Part shown: in pieces, positions 16,324 through 28,500 of the stretch
Position numbering within the stretch: position 1 is the stretch's first letter
Layout: the number at the start of each line of letters is the position of its first letter
NCBI GenBank assembly: GCA_945875845.1
Contig: CAMCMB010000001.1
Location: 1 to 64,000 of the forward strand
Direction: 5' to 3'
Length of the DNA: 64,000 nt
DNA from: Pirellula staleyi DSM 6068
GTDB lineage: Bacteria > Planctomycetota > Planctomycetia > Pirellulales > Pirellulaceae
The notes under the pieces: model-generated
Databases searched by the model: none
What the model saw: only the letters and a program-made list of their open reading frames with translations
Told to the model about the DNA's origin: nothing
Made by a program: the position numbers and the translations under genes

Positions 16324-16993
16324 CTCTTACTGTCTTTCGTTTTTGCCTCCAGCATCGAATGGCAAATGCCCCAAACGCGATCCCCACAAGACCCAACGAA
16401 GCAGGCTCTGGGACAGCGGTGATGCTGAATCCGCCGTTGGTGAAGGAAATCCCACTGATCTCGTTGAAGCCCGGATCAGGACCGTAGACATCATTCCGTT
16501 GCACAAAGCTTAAAGCATATACGCCTGACGCAGTTCCGGGTTCGATATCGAAGTTGAAGGTGAAAAGCCTTGTTTTCGATGGGAGCGCATTGATGTTTGT
16601 AGAAACAGTGCCATTGTCACCATTAATGTAAAAATCGCGGTTTGCACCTCCAGGCGAGTTCAAAATCTCCATTGTTCCGGCTCCGCCGGGGAGCGGTGCA
16701 CTAGCCAAAAGTACGTTGGTAATGAACTCAGTTGATCTTGTAATTCCAGACGGGAGTGCTTGTCCACCAGCCACCCCACCTGGACCTTGAAGGTCGAACC
16801 TTAAGTCGAAGCCCGTTATGGGCTCCGGTGGATCGCCAAGGCTGGTGTAGGCATAGACATCGACGCCGACCCGCGTGGGTACTGGGCTAACGTCCACATT
16901 GGCCATTTGGATCTCGAGAAAAAATCCAGCCATCGAAGCGTTCGGAAGCGTTGCCGCCAACCAGATCGCCGCCCAAAAACAAAAATACCGCAT
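16307..16993 (-). CDS. PEP-CTERM sorting domain protein (paralogue 1)
   Basis: The 228-residue exported protein starts at ATG 16993 with the signal peptide MRYFCFWAAIWLAATLPNAS, preceded by a good AGAGGGA site; the 27 codons upstream are not needed. The central region (about residues 25-190) is a beta-rich extracellular domain with DVYAYTSLGDPPEPITGFDL and NRDFYINGDNGTVSTNIN. The C-terminus is a PEP-CTERM signal: VPEP, a hydrophobic helix (ASLGLVGIAFGAFAIRC) and a basic end (WRQKRKTVR), recognised by an exosortase that delivers the protein to the surface or matrix. A close paralogue lies at 18648-19358 with the MFS gene between them. Function beyond secretion is unknown. Confidence 0.85.
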   Translation of the reverse strand: MRYFCFWAAIWLAATLPNASMAGFFLEIQMANVDVSPVPTRVGVDVYAYTSLGDPPEPITGFDLRFDLQGPGGVAGGQALPSGITRSTEFITNVLLASAPLPGGAGTMEILNSPGGANRDFYINGDNGTVSTNINALPSKTRLFTFNFDIEPGTASGVYALSFVQRNDVYGPDPGFNEISGISFTNGGFSITAVPEPASLGLVGIAFGAFAIRCWRQKRKTVRVGNRQ

Positions 16994-17070
16994 AAGTCCC
17001 TCTTGATGTAATTCGTAAATCCGTTTCGCCCGTGATTTTAACCAACGACACGCGAAAAAATCAGCATGTG

Positions 17071-18465
17071 TCAATTAGTCACTGGTCTGTTGTCAGTGGG
17101 GCTGGCAAAGGACGAAACGTTCCCTTTACCCCCCATTCGGTAGAAAATTGCCAGCGGCACGACCATGATTCCAATCATCCAAAAGACGGAGGAAACGGGA
17201 TAGTTCAGCCACTTCGCGATTTGCAAAAACAGTTGGTACAAGGGGCCCGCCAACATCATCCCAAGAAAATTGGCTTGATTCATGGTTGCAATCATTCGGC
17301 CCTTCAGATGGTTGGGTGGCCGATCTTGGAGGAAAACCTGCAGGGGAATGGAATAAATCGCCGCCGAGATACCGAGCAAAATCAAGACGATGCGAGTCTG
17401 GTTCACGCTTAGAAAAAGAGCTTCTCCTTTCCAGAAACCGAGCAGTGCCAAGGAGATCACGATGCCCCACAGACCGATGGTTACCGCGCGGTGGCTGGGC
17501 ATGGCTCGGCAGAGGTATCCGCCAAGCGGTGCGCCTAACATGATTCCGACTGCGACCATGCCCACCAAAATGCTGGTTGTTTTCATATCCAAACCCAGCA
17601 TATTGACACCTACACGGTTCACCGCCGGTACGGCAATGGATGCTACCATCCAAAAAACGCACGAAACCAACAATGCAATCAGTAATGGCTTGTCCTTTCT
17701 CAACAAGGAGAGGATTTCCTTATTGAGCCCAAAGGCATCGGCCGAAAGCTTGGCATTAGGCTGGGCGATGGGTGTCTTGCGGATCATGAGCGAGGTGAGT
17801 GTCCCGATGACTGCAATCACGATGCAGATGAGCGAACCGACCCATAATCGCTCGGTGGTTGCCCTCTCTTCGCCTACCAACCAAGTCATCAAATTGCCGG
17901 CAAACGTCACACCGAAAATGATCGCCAAAAAGGTAGACATCAAAATCAGTCCATTGGCCCTGGGTAAGTCCGAAGCTTTAAAAAGCTCTGGCAAAATGCC
18001 GTATTTACCAGGGCCAAAAAAAGCGCTCTGAGTCGCCATCAAGAAGAGAACGGTCCACGTACCTAGCCATCCCAACGATCCGTAATAGTAGAATGCGATC
18101 ATGCCAAGAAACATGATGACGATCTCGGCGATCTTGCAATAGACGATGATCGGAGTCTTGCTAAATCGATCGGACAGGTAGCCTGCAAAGCCGCTAAAGA
18201 GCACGAACGGGAGCGAAAAGACAAACGTCGCCCAACCCTGCATGTCTTCATTCTGCTGCATGGCCCCCGCTGCAACCGCAGCTCCAGCCGCCGGCATGGC
18301 AAGCAACAGAACTATCTGTTTGAAAACGTTATCATTGAAGGCGCCGAGGAACTGTGTAAAAATAATACCCCAGAAGGACCGATCCTTTAGCAGCGTGGGT
18401 TCGTGATCTTGGTTCATTTCGCCAGATGGCAAAGGCAAAATGCTAGCGTTATCGCTCTCGCTCAC
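17071..18465 (-). CDS. MFS transporter, lysophospholipid transporter (LplT)-like
   Basis: The 464-residue product is a 12-helix major facilitator with the start typical of LplT and the transporter half of Aas-type proteins: SFWGIIFTQFLGAFNDNVFK, then FAGYLSDRFSKTPIIVYCKI (the loop 2-3 motif), ATQSAFFGPGKYGILPELF and LPRANGLI. LplT proteins flip lysophospholipids across the inner membrane for re-acylation; the acyltransferase is not fused here. It starts with GTG at 18465, with AAAAGGA about 8 bases before. The gene sits between two PEP-CTERM paralogues on the same strand; I see no functional link. Exact substrate is inferred from family resemblance only. Confidence 0.8.
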   Translation of the reverse strand: MSESDNASILPLPSGEMNQDHEPTLLKDRSFWGIIFTQFLGAFNDNVFKQIVLLLAMPAAGAAVAAGAMQQNEDMQGWATFVFSLPFVLFSGFAGYLSDRFSKTPIIVYCKIAEIVIMFLGMIAFYYYGSLGWLGTWTVLFLMATQSAFFGPGKYGILPELFKASDLPRANGLILMSTFLAIIFGVTFAGNLMTWLVGEERATTERLWVGSLICIVIAVIGTLTSLMIRKTPIAQPNAKLSADAFGLNKEILSLLRKDKPLLIALLVSCVFWMVASIAVPAVNRVGVNMLGLDMKTTSILVGMVAVGIMLGAPLGGYLCRAMPSHRAVTIGLWGIVISLALLGFWKGEALFLSVNQTRIVLILLGISAAIYSIPLQVFLQDRPPNHLKGRMIATMNQANFLGMMLAGPLYQLFLQIAKWLNYPVSSVFWMIGIMVVPLAIFYRMGGKGNVSSFASPTDNRPVTN

Positions 18466-18647
18466 GTGGTGTCCTTTTTAGTTGTTGTTATCCCGTCTCA
18501 ACATTTTGGCAGTTGTGCTCAGCGCGCGCCGCAGAATTGAGAGTGTATCAGTAGACAACGATGGCGAATACATGGCAGGCAGCCGCCCGCAAAGGATTGA
18601 GGGGCTTGCCGTGCAGGAATCAACTACTCACTCTCGGCACGAGTGAC

Positions 18648-19358
18648 CTACGGTAGGTCGCACCTGGGCTGTGTGACAACCAGCAGATGCCCACTGCCTA
18701 CTGCCTTTCGCTTTCTCTTCCAACATCGAATAGCGAAAGCCCCTAACGCAATACCAGCAATCCCCAACGAACTAGGCTCTGGGACCGCGGTGATGTTGAT
18801 TCCGCCATTGGTGTAGGCAATTCCACTGATCTCGGGGAAGGCGGGAGATTGAGCGTATACATCATTCCGTTGCACAAACTTGATCGCATATACACCTGGA
18901 CTAGTTCCGGATGCGATATCGAAATTCATCGTAAAGAGCTTTGTTTTTGTGGGAAGCGGATCGATGTAGGTAGAAACAATACCGTTGTCACCATTAATGT
19001 AAAAATCGCGGTTAGAACCTCCGGGAGAGTTAGGAATTTCTGACGTTCCCGCTGCGGTGAACGAGGGAATTAAAAGTGAATTGGTAATGAAATCCGTTGA
19101 TTGTGTAATTCCAGACGGGAGTCCCTGTCCACCAGCGGCCACACTTGGACCTTGAACGTCGAACCTTAAGTCGAAGCCCGTGATGGGCTGCTGTGGATCG
19201 CCAAGGTTTGTGAAAGCATAGACGTCTACGCCAATCGAGGTGGGAAAGCTGCTAATGTCCACGCTGGCCATTTGAATCTCAAGCGAAAATCCAGCAATCG
19301 ACGTGCTCGGAATTGTCCCTGCAAGCACGATCGCTACCAAAAAAGAAAAAAGCCGCAT
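18648..19358 (-). CDS. PEP-CTERM sorting domain protein (paralogue 2)
   Basis: This 236-residue exported protein is a close paralogue of the one at 16307-16993. From ATG 19358 it has the signal peptide MRLFSFLVAIVLAGTIPSTS after an AGGTGGG site. It keeps the same core (DVYAFTNLGDPQQPITGFDL; SNRDFYINGDNGIVSTYID) and the same C-terminal sorting signal with VPEPSSLGIAGIALGAFAIR followed by CWKRKRK. It carries about 12 more residues after the basic end (SGHLLVVTQPRCDLP). The pair probably arose by duplication, with the MFS gene either inserted between or left over from a larger duplicated unit. Confidence 0.85.
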   Translation of the reverse strand: MRLFSFLVAIVLAGTIPSTSIAGFSLEIQMASVDISSFPTSIGVDVYAFTNLGDPQQPITGFDLRFDVQGPSVAAGGQGLPSGITQSTDFITNSLLIPSFTAAGTSEIPNSPGGSNRDFYINGDNGIVSTYIDPLPTKTKLFTMNFDIASGTSPGVYAIKFVQRNDVYAQSPAFPEISGIAYTNGGINITAVPEPSSLGIAGIALGAFAIRCWKRKRKAVGSGHLLVVTQPRCDLP

Positions 19359-19528
19359 GGGTACCCACCTATTTTGATTCGTAAGTCTCTGTCGCCTCGG
19401 ATCGTAACCACAATTACAACCGAACGTAGAATGCACTGAATAGTCCTATTCTACTGTTTTTTTGAATTGGCGGTTGTGAAATGAAAAGTGCCTTTCTGTC
19501 GTTCGATGTCACCTCCGAACCGTTCTTG

Positions 19529-22500
19529 CTAGGAAACAGGATCCGTAGTCGGGAGTTCAAAGCCCAGTCGTGCTCTTACAAGGCTAACATCATTATTGGC
19601 AACGATACCGTTTCCATTTACGTCCCGACGGGGATCATACAAGGGACCATCCGTTGGTGAAATACCAAGGTGATCCCGGGCCAAGCTGCTGTCGTTGTTG
19701 GCGACAATCCCATTGCCATTGACATCCCCAGGCAAAACGTTTATGCGGAAAAGGAATGCTGCCAGCGGATTGTTTGCCAAGTCCTTGACAAGCCCTGCAT
19801 CAATCTTGATCAGCAATTTATCCGCAGTTAATGCACCATCGTCCAAGCTGCCGCCGGTGAAGACAAGCGTAGCTTGCTTACCGGTGTAAATCACATCGGT
19901 AAGCGTCGGACCGCTGCCACCAGCGACCTTGTAGTTTAGTTTGTGGACTCCAATCACCTGGACGCTTGTCAAGTTCACTCCTGTAACCTCTTCTGAGAAG
20001 CTGATCACAATTCGATTGAGATTCGTCCAAGGCAATGGCTTGAGTTGATTTGCGAGAGTGTTGGTAGGAATAGCATAGCCAACTCCGTCTGCAAAATCGC
20101 GATCCACTGTCGTAACTGTGTTGACCGGGTCAACGAAGAACTTAAAGTCGGATGTCCATGCCGTTCCAGCCGCCTTGACCTCCCCAATCGTCGGTGCAGT
20201 CGTATCCACCACATTTAAATCAAATGTGTCGAAAGCGAAGGCAAGTGATGGATCGGTTGCTATTACCTTGATGTTCCATGTACCTATCTCATCGTGGGTC
20301 GGAGTTCCGATAAAGGTCCTTGTCGTTGGGTTGAAAGTCAACCACGATGGCAGTGCGCTTCCATTCATTAAAGTTGCCGAGTAAGTGATCACATCCCCGT
20401 CTGGGTCGATGAACGATCCCGCAGGGAACGAAAACGTCGACGCTGCCGTCACCACAAAGGGATTGGCTGGAGCAAAAGTCGTGTCCGGTATCGGTATCAC
20501 CAAGATGGGTGCATCGTTGACAGCAGTGACATTCAAGAACACCGTTGCAACGTTCGAGTAAATTCCAGCGCTATCTTTGGCCCGATAAGTGAAACTGTCT
20601 GGCCCGTTGTAGTTCGCCGTTGGTATGTAATTAAACGAGCCATTGGCATTTAGGACCAACGATCCATGCAGGACATTCGTAACCAACTCAGCTGTCAATG
20701 AGTCTCCTACGTCAACATCCGTGTCATTGTTGAGCACACCGGCTCCCGACGATAAGGATCCATCTTCTGGCACCGTACCAAACGCTGCCGAATCCGTTCC
20801 ATCATTGACGGCAACCGGAGCGTCATTCACCGGGGTGATCGAAATCGATACCGTGTCGGAATCGACATCATTTTGCGCATCCGTAGACACGACGACCAGC
20901 GAATCTGGTCCATTGTAGTCCTGGTTGCCTTGATAACTTAGCGTAGCGAGAGATGCATTGATCTGCGTTTGTGTCCCCGATAGCGTCAAAGTCGAACTGT
21001 TGTTGGCACCCGCACTAATAGATGCTCCGCCTGCGAGACTACCGATAGTCAGCTTTCCATTGGTAACCGTCAGCTTGGTGGTCGACATGTCATCGTTGTA
21101 GTCGAAGACCGATATTCCGTTTACACCAGCGACAAACGCAAGCGACACATCTTCAGCGACCGTCTGGTTACCTGGGACCGTATTGATTGGCGTCGGCGAA
21201 ACGAGAACCACGTCGTTGTTGTTTGAGCCGCCCTGATACGAAATGAGGAAGCGTTTGCCGTTGATGATGACGTTCGCCCTCTCGGCAAGCCCGTTAAATG
21301 TGCCCGTAACCGTATCGTTTCCATCGTTGTTAATCAGGACGATCGGCACTCCTTCGTTGGCGACGATGCCAGTGACATTCAGCGAGGCATTGCCCAGGTC
21401 GACCGATCCAGTGACGTTGAGTTGATCGTAGTCGGTTCCGGCTAAGGCGGTGCCATTGACTTGAACCTTGAACGTGGAATTGCTCGTGAAGACAACACTT
21501 TGGGTGTTGAGAATACCGGTGCCGCTGCCCGCAGGGTCGATCGTCGAATTCGATAGTGCCTTAACCGCACCACCCGTTACCGACCCTGTGCCGCGGAGAG
21601 TTTGACCACTGGCCAATTGGAGCTCACTGCCGCTCAATCCGGCTACTTCCAGCGTCGTACCGCTACCAACCGTGATGAAGGGCGAGCTGGCAATGTTGTT
21701 GTTGGAACTGGAGGCCAAGCCGAGCGTTCCAACGTTGATCGTCGTATTACCGGTGAAAGTATTGTTGCCCGCTAGTGTCATCTTGCCACTACCGACCTTG
21801 ATGAGATTCCCGGTCCCCACGATCGAGCTATCAAAACGGGTGTCCAAGTTGGTGCCCCCCACTGTGAGTGTGATTCCAGCCAAATCTACGATCGCAGTGC
21901 TAGTCGCATCGTCCAGCGAACCGAGTGTGCTGGCCGCTTCTTGGAATTTCACGACCAGACCCGCCTTGGTGACGTTCGCGTTTTCCGTGCTGTAGTCGCC
22001 TGAGTTGACGATGACTTGGCCTTGTGTACCTGCGGTTGCCGCAGCGAGTCCACCATTGACGGTTGCGAACGCATTGAGGCCTATGACTCCCCATTGATCG
22101 CCAGCCATCATCGGGTCTGTGTCGGTGAGCACCGTACCGTCTGGGAAAATGGTGCTATTGGTCCAGTTGTCGTCGACGTAGATGTTGCCGACAACATAGT
22201 CTTCGACTTCACCGTCGACCGCTTCACCAAAATTGTCTAGCCCGCCATCGGTGCTGATACGGAAGCGCGCGTAGTTCAGGCTGATATTGGCGTTGCTTGG
22301 TACCACGAAGGTGATCGTGTTCTCGCCATTGACGACACTGACGCTGTCCGCAATCTTCTCGCCAGCATCCTCCCAATCGCCGTCGCGGTTGAAGTCGATC
22401 CAAGCATCTAGCCTGGCGATACCACTACTTGTCACAAGCACCTTCGCAATTGCGTTGGCACCAGGCGTCAAAATTCCGACCGTCACACCCTCTTCGTCAT

Positions 22501-25500
22501 TGGTGCCATTAAGGCTATCTGCATTGACAAGAGTGGATCCGGTGACGTCAGCCTCCGTGTCGCGGGTTGTTCCGAGCATGGGGCCGGTGGCGATATGACG
22601 AGCCCCAAAACCAGCCAACGACGTGCTAAATCCAAAGGCAATCGGCGCGTCCCCAAAATCGCGATGGAGGACAGCCGGAATTGTGGCCAAGTAGCCGGTG
22701 ATGTCGACCTTGTTGGCCGGATTGCTCGTGAATCCATTGTTGTTATCAACACCAGGCGCACCGCTACCGCCCGGCCCCCAGTAATTGCCCTTAGCATCGA
22801 GGATAATGGAATCATTTAGGGCAGTGGTGTACGCCAAACCGATGTCGTTGCCCTCGATTCGGCTATTGCGGATGTATCCGCCCGCGCTGTTCTGCACGGC
22901 GATTATGGCGGTATCGTTGTTCAGGAAGTTCGAGTCCTGGATCTTCAGGAGATAATCCGCGAAGTTCGTGTTCGGGTTGTAAGTCAAACCTGTGACACGG
23001 TTGCTGATGGTCACATTTTTAAGCGTAAGATTTTTAACGTAGGAGTCGTTTGCACGAATACCGGTGCCCGAACGCCGGAAACCGCGATAGGACAAGTCGA
23101 TGCCATCAATGGTGACGTTATCGACGTTAAATAGGTGGAGTGCATCTCCGGAAACCGATGTTAGTCCCGAATTCCCATCGATCACAAAATGAACGCCAGG
23201 AGCAATTGAATTTCCCAGCACCAGCGAATCGTAACGCATATTTTCTAGGTAAATACCGTTCGTGCTGCCCGTATGCCAATTGCCCGTCCCAGAGAACGGA
23301 GCATTGTCCGAATCACCGCCGTCCCTGAAGTCTTTCAGCCCCAAGGACGTACCATTATTCGACAGGTTGTTTTCAAGCAGTTTCAGGTCACTACCCCCTC
23401 CCTCCAAAGAGATACCGTAATCCCGATTCGTCGCAATGACATTCTTGATCGTGACGTTGTTTCCGATGTCGCCAAAAAGGTAATCGGAATCGGAGAATTC
23501 CTGGAGAGCTCGAATACCGTAGCCGCTTCGCATAATGCCGGAATACGAAAGATCGATCCCGTCGATGGTTGAATCAGGGATGTTGTGAAAGCGTAAGGCA
23601 ACACCCGGGGTTGAACTCAGTCCATCGGCGGCGTTGTTGATAAGGATTCCAATGCCAGTGGTGCCGATGTAGAGCCCACTCATGTTCTGAATGACAAGTG
23701 CTTCCCGAATCACGTCAAAGAACTTATTGCCCGAGGCAACTACCGGCACTGTATCGGCATCGTCACCGTCATAATAGCCGCGTAGGAAAAGTCCATAATT
23801 GGTGTTGGACAGATCGTTGTTCGTCAGAACCAAATCTTGGCCTGCATTGCCGATACGGAAACCTCGATTGCGACCGGTAGCACGAACACCTGTGATCGTC
23901 ATGTTATGGTTGGTACCGTCCGCATAAATTCCGGTACCACTTCGCCCTGCACCTGCGTACGACAGATCGAGGCTGCTGACTGTCAACCCGTTCATATCGG
24001 ATAGACGCAAAGCGGTTAACGTTGCATCCGTCAGTCCATCTGTGTTGGCCACGATGATCCCCGTACCACTGGTAGCCACGACCTGATTGGTCATCTCGTA
24101 CAGTTCGATGCCACTCATGCTGCCAGTGAACGTATTGCCGGTGGCTATGACTGGAACCGTGTTGATGTCAGACCCATCGCTAAAGCCTTTTAAGTACAGG
24201 GCCAAGCCGTTGTTGGAGAGATTGTTATTGGTTAGCGTCAGGTCTTGACCCGCGTTGCCCAATCGAAAGCCAGTGCTTCGATTCGTGGCGGTGACGCCCG
24301 TAATCGTCATGTTATGGTGGGTGCCGTCAGCGAAGATACCGTAGCCGCTTTGACTTGCGCCCGCAAACGACAGATCGAGGCCGCTGACCGTCAACCCGTT
24401 CGTGTCGGATAGACGCAAAGCGGTCAACGTTGTACCCGTCAGTCCATCTGTGTTGGAGAGGACGATCCCCGTGCCACTAGTGGCGACGACCTGATTGACC
24501 AAGTTGTGCAATTCGATGCCACTCGTGCTACCAGTGAATGTGTTGCCGGTGGCTATGACTGGAACCGTGTTATCTGGTTTGCCTGTGTCGGGCCCGTCGC
24601 TGAAACTATTGATGTACAGTGCTAAACCGTTGTTTGACAAATTGTTGTTGGTAACCGTCAAGTCCTGGCCCGCGTCGCCCAGCCGCAATCCAGTCATGCG
24701 GTTGGTCGCGGTGACGAGGTTTATTGTCACGTTATGGTTCGTTCCGTCGACATAGATGCCGGTGCCGCTCCTTTCCGAGCCGCTGTACCCAACATCCAGC
24801 CCATCGATGTTGACGTTCGAGATTTGCCGTAGATGGATTACCCTGCCCGTGTTCGACTGCAATCCGCTGGTAGCATTGTCGATCTTGATGTTCGAGTCGT
24901 TCGCGGTTCCGATCGTCAGCCCGCTGCTCAAATTCCACAGTTGGAGGGCGGTGCCGCTATTATCAAACGTGTTGCCCGATGCAATAACCGAAGCGGCTGA
25001 CGAAACCTTGGTCACGCTATCGACGTACAACGCCGTCTGGGTATTGGTCAAAGTGTTATGGTTTGCCGTCACGTCCCTACCACCGATGATCTGAATACCG
25101 GTTAAGCGATTCGAGGCGATGACGTTCTGAAGGGTCGAACTTGAACCCGCCTCGGCATTGATCTTAATGCCTGCACCCGAGCGGAACCCGCCTGTGTAAC
25201 CAAGATCGACGCCAGTGATAGTGACATTGCCTACTTTGTCCAACGAAAACGCAGTACCATCTACGGTCTGCAGTCCGCTGGTGGCGTTGTTGATAACAAT
25301 GTTCTCGCTGCCAGCTGTTCCGATCGTCAAATCGCTGTTGTTCAAATTCGCGATCGCAATGGCATTGGTGCTATTGGTGAAGATATTACCCGAAGCGATC
25401 ACGGCAGAGACGGCTGGCGCAATCCTGGTGACATCCGAGACTTTCATCGAATGGTCGTTGTTGGAAAGGTTATTGCCCATCAGAGTGACATTCTTGCCGC

Positions 25501-28500
25501 CGCTGATCCAAATACCATTGACTCGATTCGAGGCATTCACATTGGTAATGGTCCAGAAGCCAGAGCTGGGGCTAGAGCTTGAATTGCCAATGATGCCGGA
25601 GCCCGTTCGATACCCACCTGCGAACCCAAGATCGACTCCTATAATGGAAACGTCTTGAACGTCTAATAATGAAATCGCGGTGCCGGTAACGCTTTGCAGT
25701 CCACTGGTGGCGTTGTTGATGACGACATCCTCGCTGCCGGTAGTGCCGATGGTCAGGCCCGCGTTTGCGGCTGTCATTTTCGAAATGGCCAAGCCGTTCA
25801 GGCTATTGGTAAAAATATTACCGGAGGCCGTGACCGCCTTCGAAGCCGGCGTTCGTTTGGTGACTTCAACAACGCTAATCGCTTGACCGCAATGGACCAG
25901 CGTGTTCCCTGTCAGCGTCAAGTCGTTGCCACCATTGACCGAAATACCGGTTGCGCGATTGGAGGCGTTGACATTGGTGATGGTCCAGGACGTCGATCCA
26001 GTGGTGGCAGTCCCTAATATGCCCGTGCCAGACCGTGCCATGCCGTTCGTCCCATTGTAGGACACATCGATCCCGCTGATGGTCACGTTGTCCGAGATCG
26101 ACAGCAAAATTGCCGTGCCTGGGACGCTTTGCAGGCCGCTGGTTGCATTGTCGATCACAATGTTGGTGCCCGAGGTGCCGATCGTTAGACCAGCGCTGGC
26201 ACCCGTGAGGCCGGATATCGCAATTGCGTTCGCACTATTCGTAAAAATGTTACCCGAGGCCGTAACGGCCGCTGGGGCCGGCGCGATCGCCTGCCTGGTC
26301 ACGCCCGAGATGTCGACCGACTGCCCGTTGTTGGAAAGGTTATTGCCAGTGAGCGTCAGATTCATGCCAGCAGTGACCTTGACCCCATTGGTCCGCCCTG
26401 AAACGTTACTGTTCTTAATCGTCAGGAACTGGCCACCGCCATCCACACGGATGCCTTCACCGCTGCGGCCGGCGTTATAGCCAAGCTGTACGCCATCAAT
26501 CGTGGCGCTGGCCGAACCATCTTTCAAGTAAATGGCTCTTGCTGTGACAGTGCTCATGCCGCTCGTGCCATCCTCGATGACGATGTGGGCTGTCGCTGAA
26601 AGCGACGCATTGCCAATCATCAGTCCGGTCTGACCATCATCGATACGAAGTGCGTGGCTGCTCCCGCTGAATGTATTTCCACGGATGGCTCCGACCGCCA
26701 ATCCTGTCGAGCCGTTCAAGTAGAGCGATAGGTCACTGTTGTTCAACGTGTTGTCGCGAATGGTCGCATTCGCTGACGCTATCACGCGGATACCATTCAT
26801 GGTCGACGAAGCATTGACGTTCGTAATGTTCGAGCTGGTCGACCCCATGACCTGAACTCCGTTTCCGGTGAACGAAGCGTTAACGTTGGTAATCGTGGGC
26901 GTGTTCGAGAGGCTGACCACGATTCCATTGATCGTGCGGGAAACATTGACATTATTAATAACAACATTCGTCGAACTATTTTCGACTTGGATACCGGTAC
27001 CCGTCGGGACCGAATTGCCTGCCGGGTCGGAAAGATCAAGGTTTTGTAGCGTCACGCCGGTGGCACCGTTTACCCGAATGCCAAACCCTTCACTCGTAAA
27101 ACCCTTGATCTTAAGTCCCTGGATTGACGAGTTGGATGCTGTGGCTCCGTTGAGGAAGAACACATCGCCCGAGTTGAATTGGCCGTCAATCGTGATCCGG
27201 CCCGCACCGTCAATAGCGACTTGTTTCGTTATTGCCGGCAGCGGACTCGTGAGTCGAATCGTCTGTGCATTCAGACCTGCAACGAAAGTGATGTTTCCGC
27301 CACTAACGTTGGCTGCGAGGATCGCTTCGCGCAGAGACGTAGAGCCATCCGCCGTAACAAAGTCGTTGCTTGTGGTAACTTCGAGTGGATTGGCTGTGGT
27401 TGGAAAGGAAACCAGGGTTCCTGGCGGATAGGCAGGTACGGCGGGCGCACCAGCAGGTGCGATCGGTAGATTCAATCCCACGTCGACATCACCGGTATAG
27501 CCGTTCGCACCATTGAGGGTAGGAGCGGATGCGGAACCCCAATAGTTACTCGTACCATTGACCTGGACAACGCCGGACTGGGCTACCCCAAGCGTGTTGG
27601 CCTGTATCGTATTGTTGTTGACGAGTGATGACGTGCCGACGCCGTTCGAGCGTACGCCTGTCGTGTTATTGCTGAATGTCGAGTTATTGATGTTCAGCAG
27701 GTTTCCGCCGTCGATTCGCACGCCCTCGTTTCTATTCGAGGCTGTGACATGAGTGACAGTCACGTTGTTGGAACCGGTCGAATAAATACCTTGGCCCGTA
27801 TGGGTCGCGGATCCATTCCAAGACACGTCCAGACCGTCTACCGTAACGTTCACGAGAGTGTTCAAGTGCAACGCGGTTCCCGTGACCGATTTAAGTCCGG
27901 AAGTAGTGTTGTCGACGAGGATTCCAGTTCCGGAAGTACCAATGAATTGCCCCGACATGTTGGATAGGTACATGCCCGTACCGTCGTTGGTGAAGATATT
28001 GCCACTGGCGACAATCGGTACGTTGTCGGCGTCGCTACCGTCTTGGAACGAGGATAGCTGCATACCGATGTTTGAATTCGAGACGTCATTATTGATAAGC
28101 GTCAAATCGGTTCCATAGTACCCGGAGGTTGGACTCAAATAGATGCCGATGTCGCGATTCCTGGCACTTGCGTTTTGAATCGTGAAGTTCTGACCAAGAT
28201 GGTTGAAGGCGCTATCGTATTTAATTCCAGACCCCGTGCGAGATCTGCCGGTGTAACTCAAATCCAAACCGTCAATCGTCGTATTTTGCATTAACCCTAG
28301 GACAACCAGCGCGCTTCCGGTCACGGTGTTCAGACCGCTAGTCGCGTTGTTAACGATAAAGCCGGTGCCGGCCGTGCCGATGTACTGGTTCGACAAATTG
28401 AAAATTTCTAGGCCAGTAACGTTATTGGTAAAGACATTTCCGCTTGCGATAATGGGTTGCGTGTCGCTGTCGCTACCGTCTTGAAACGCGTGTAGCCGCA

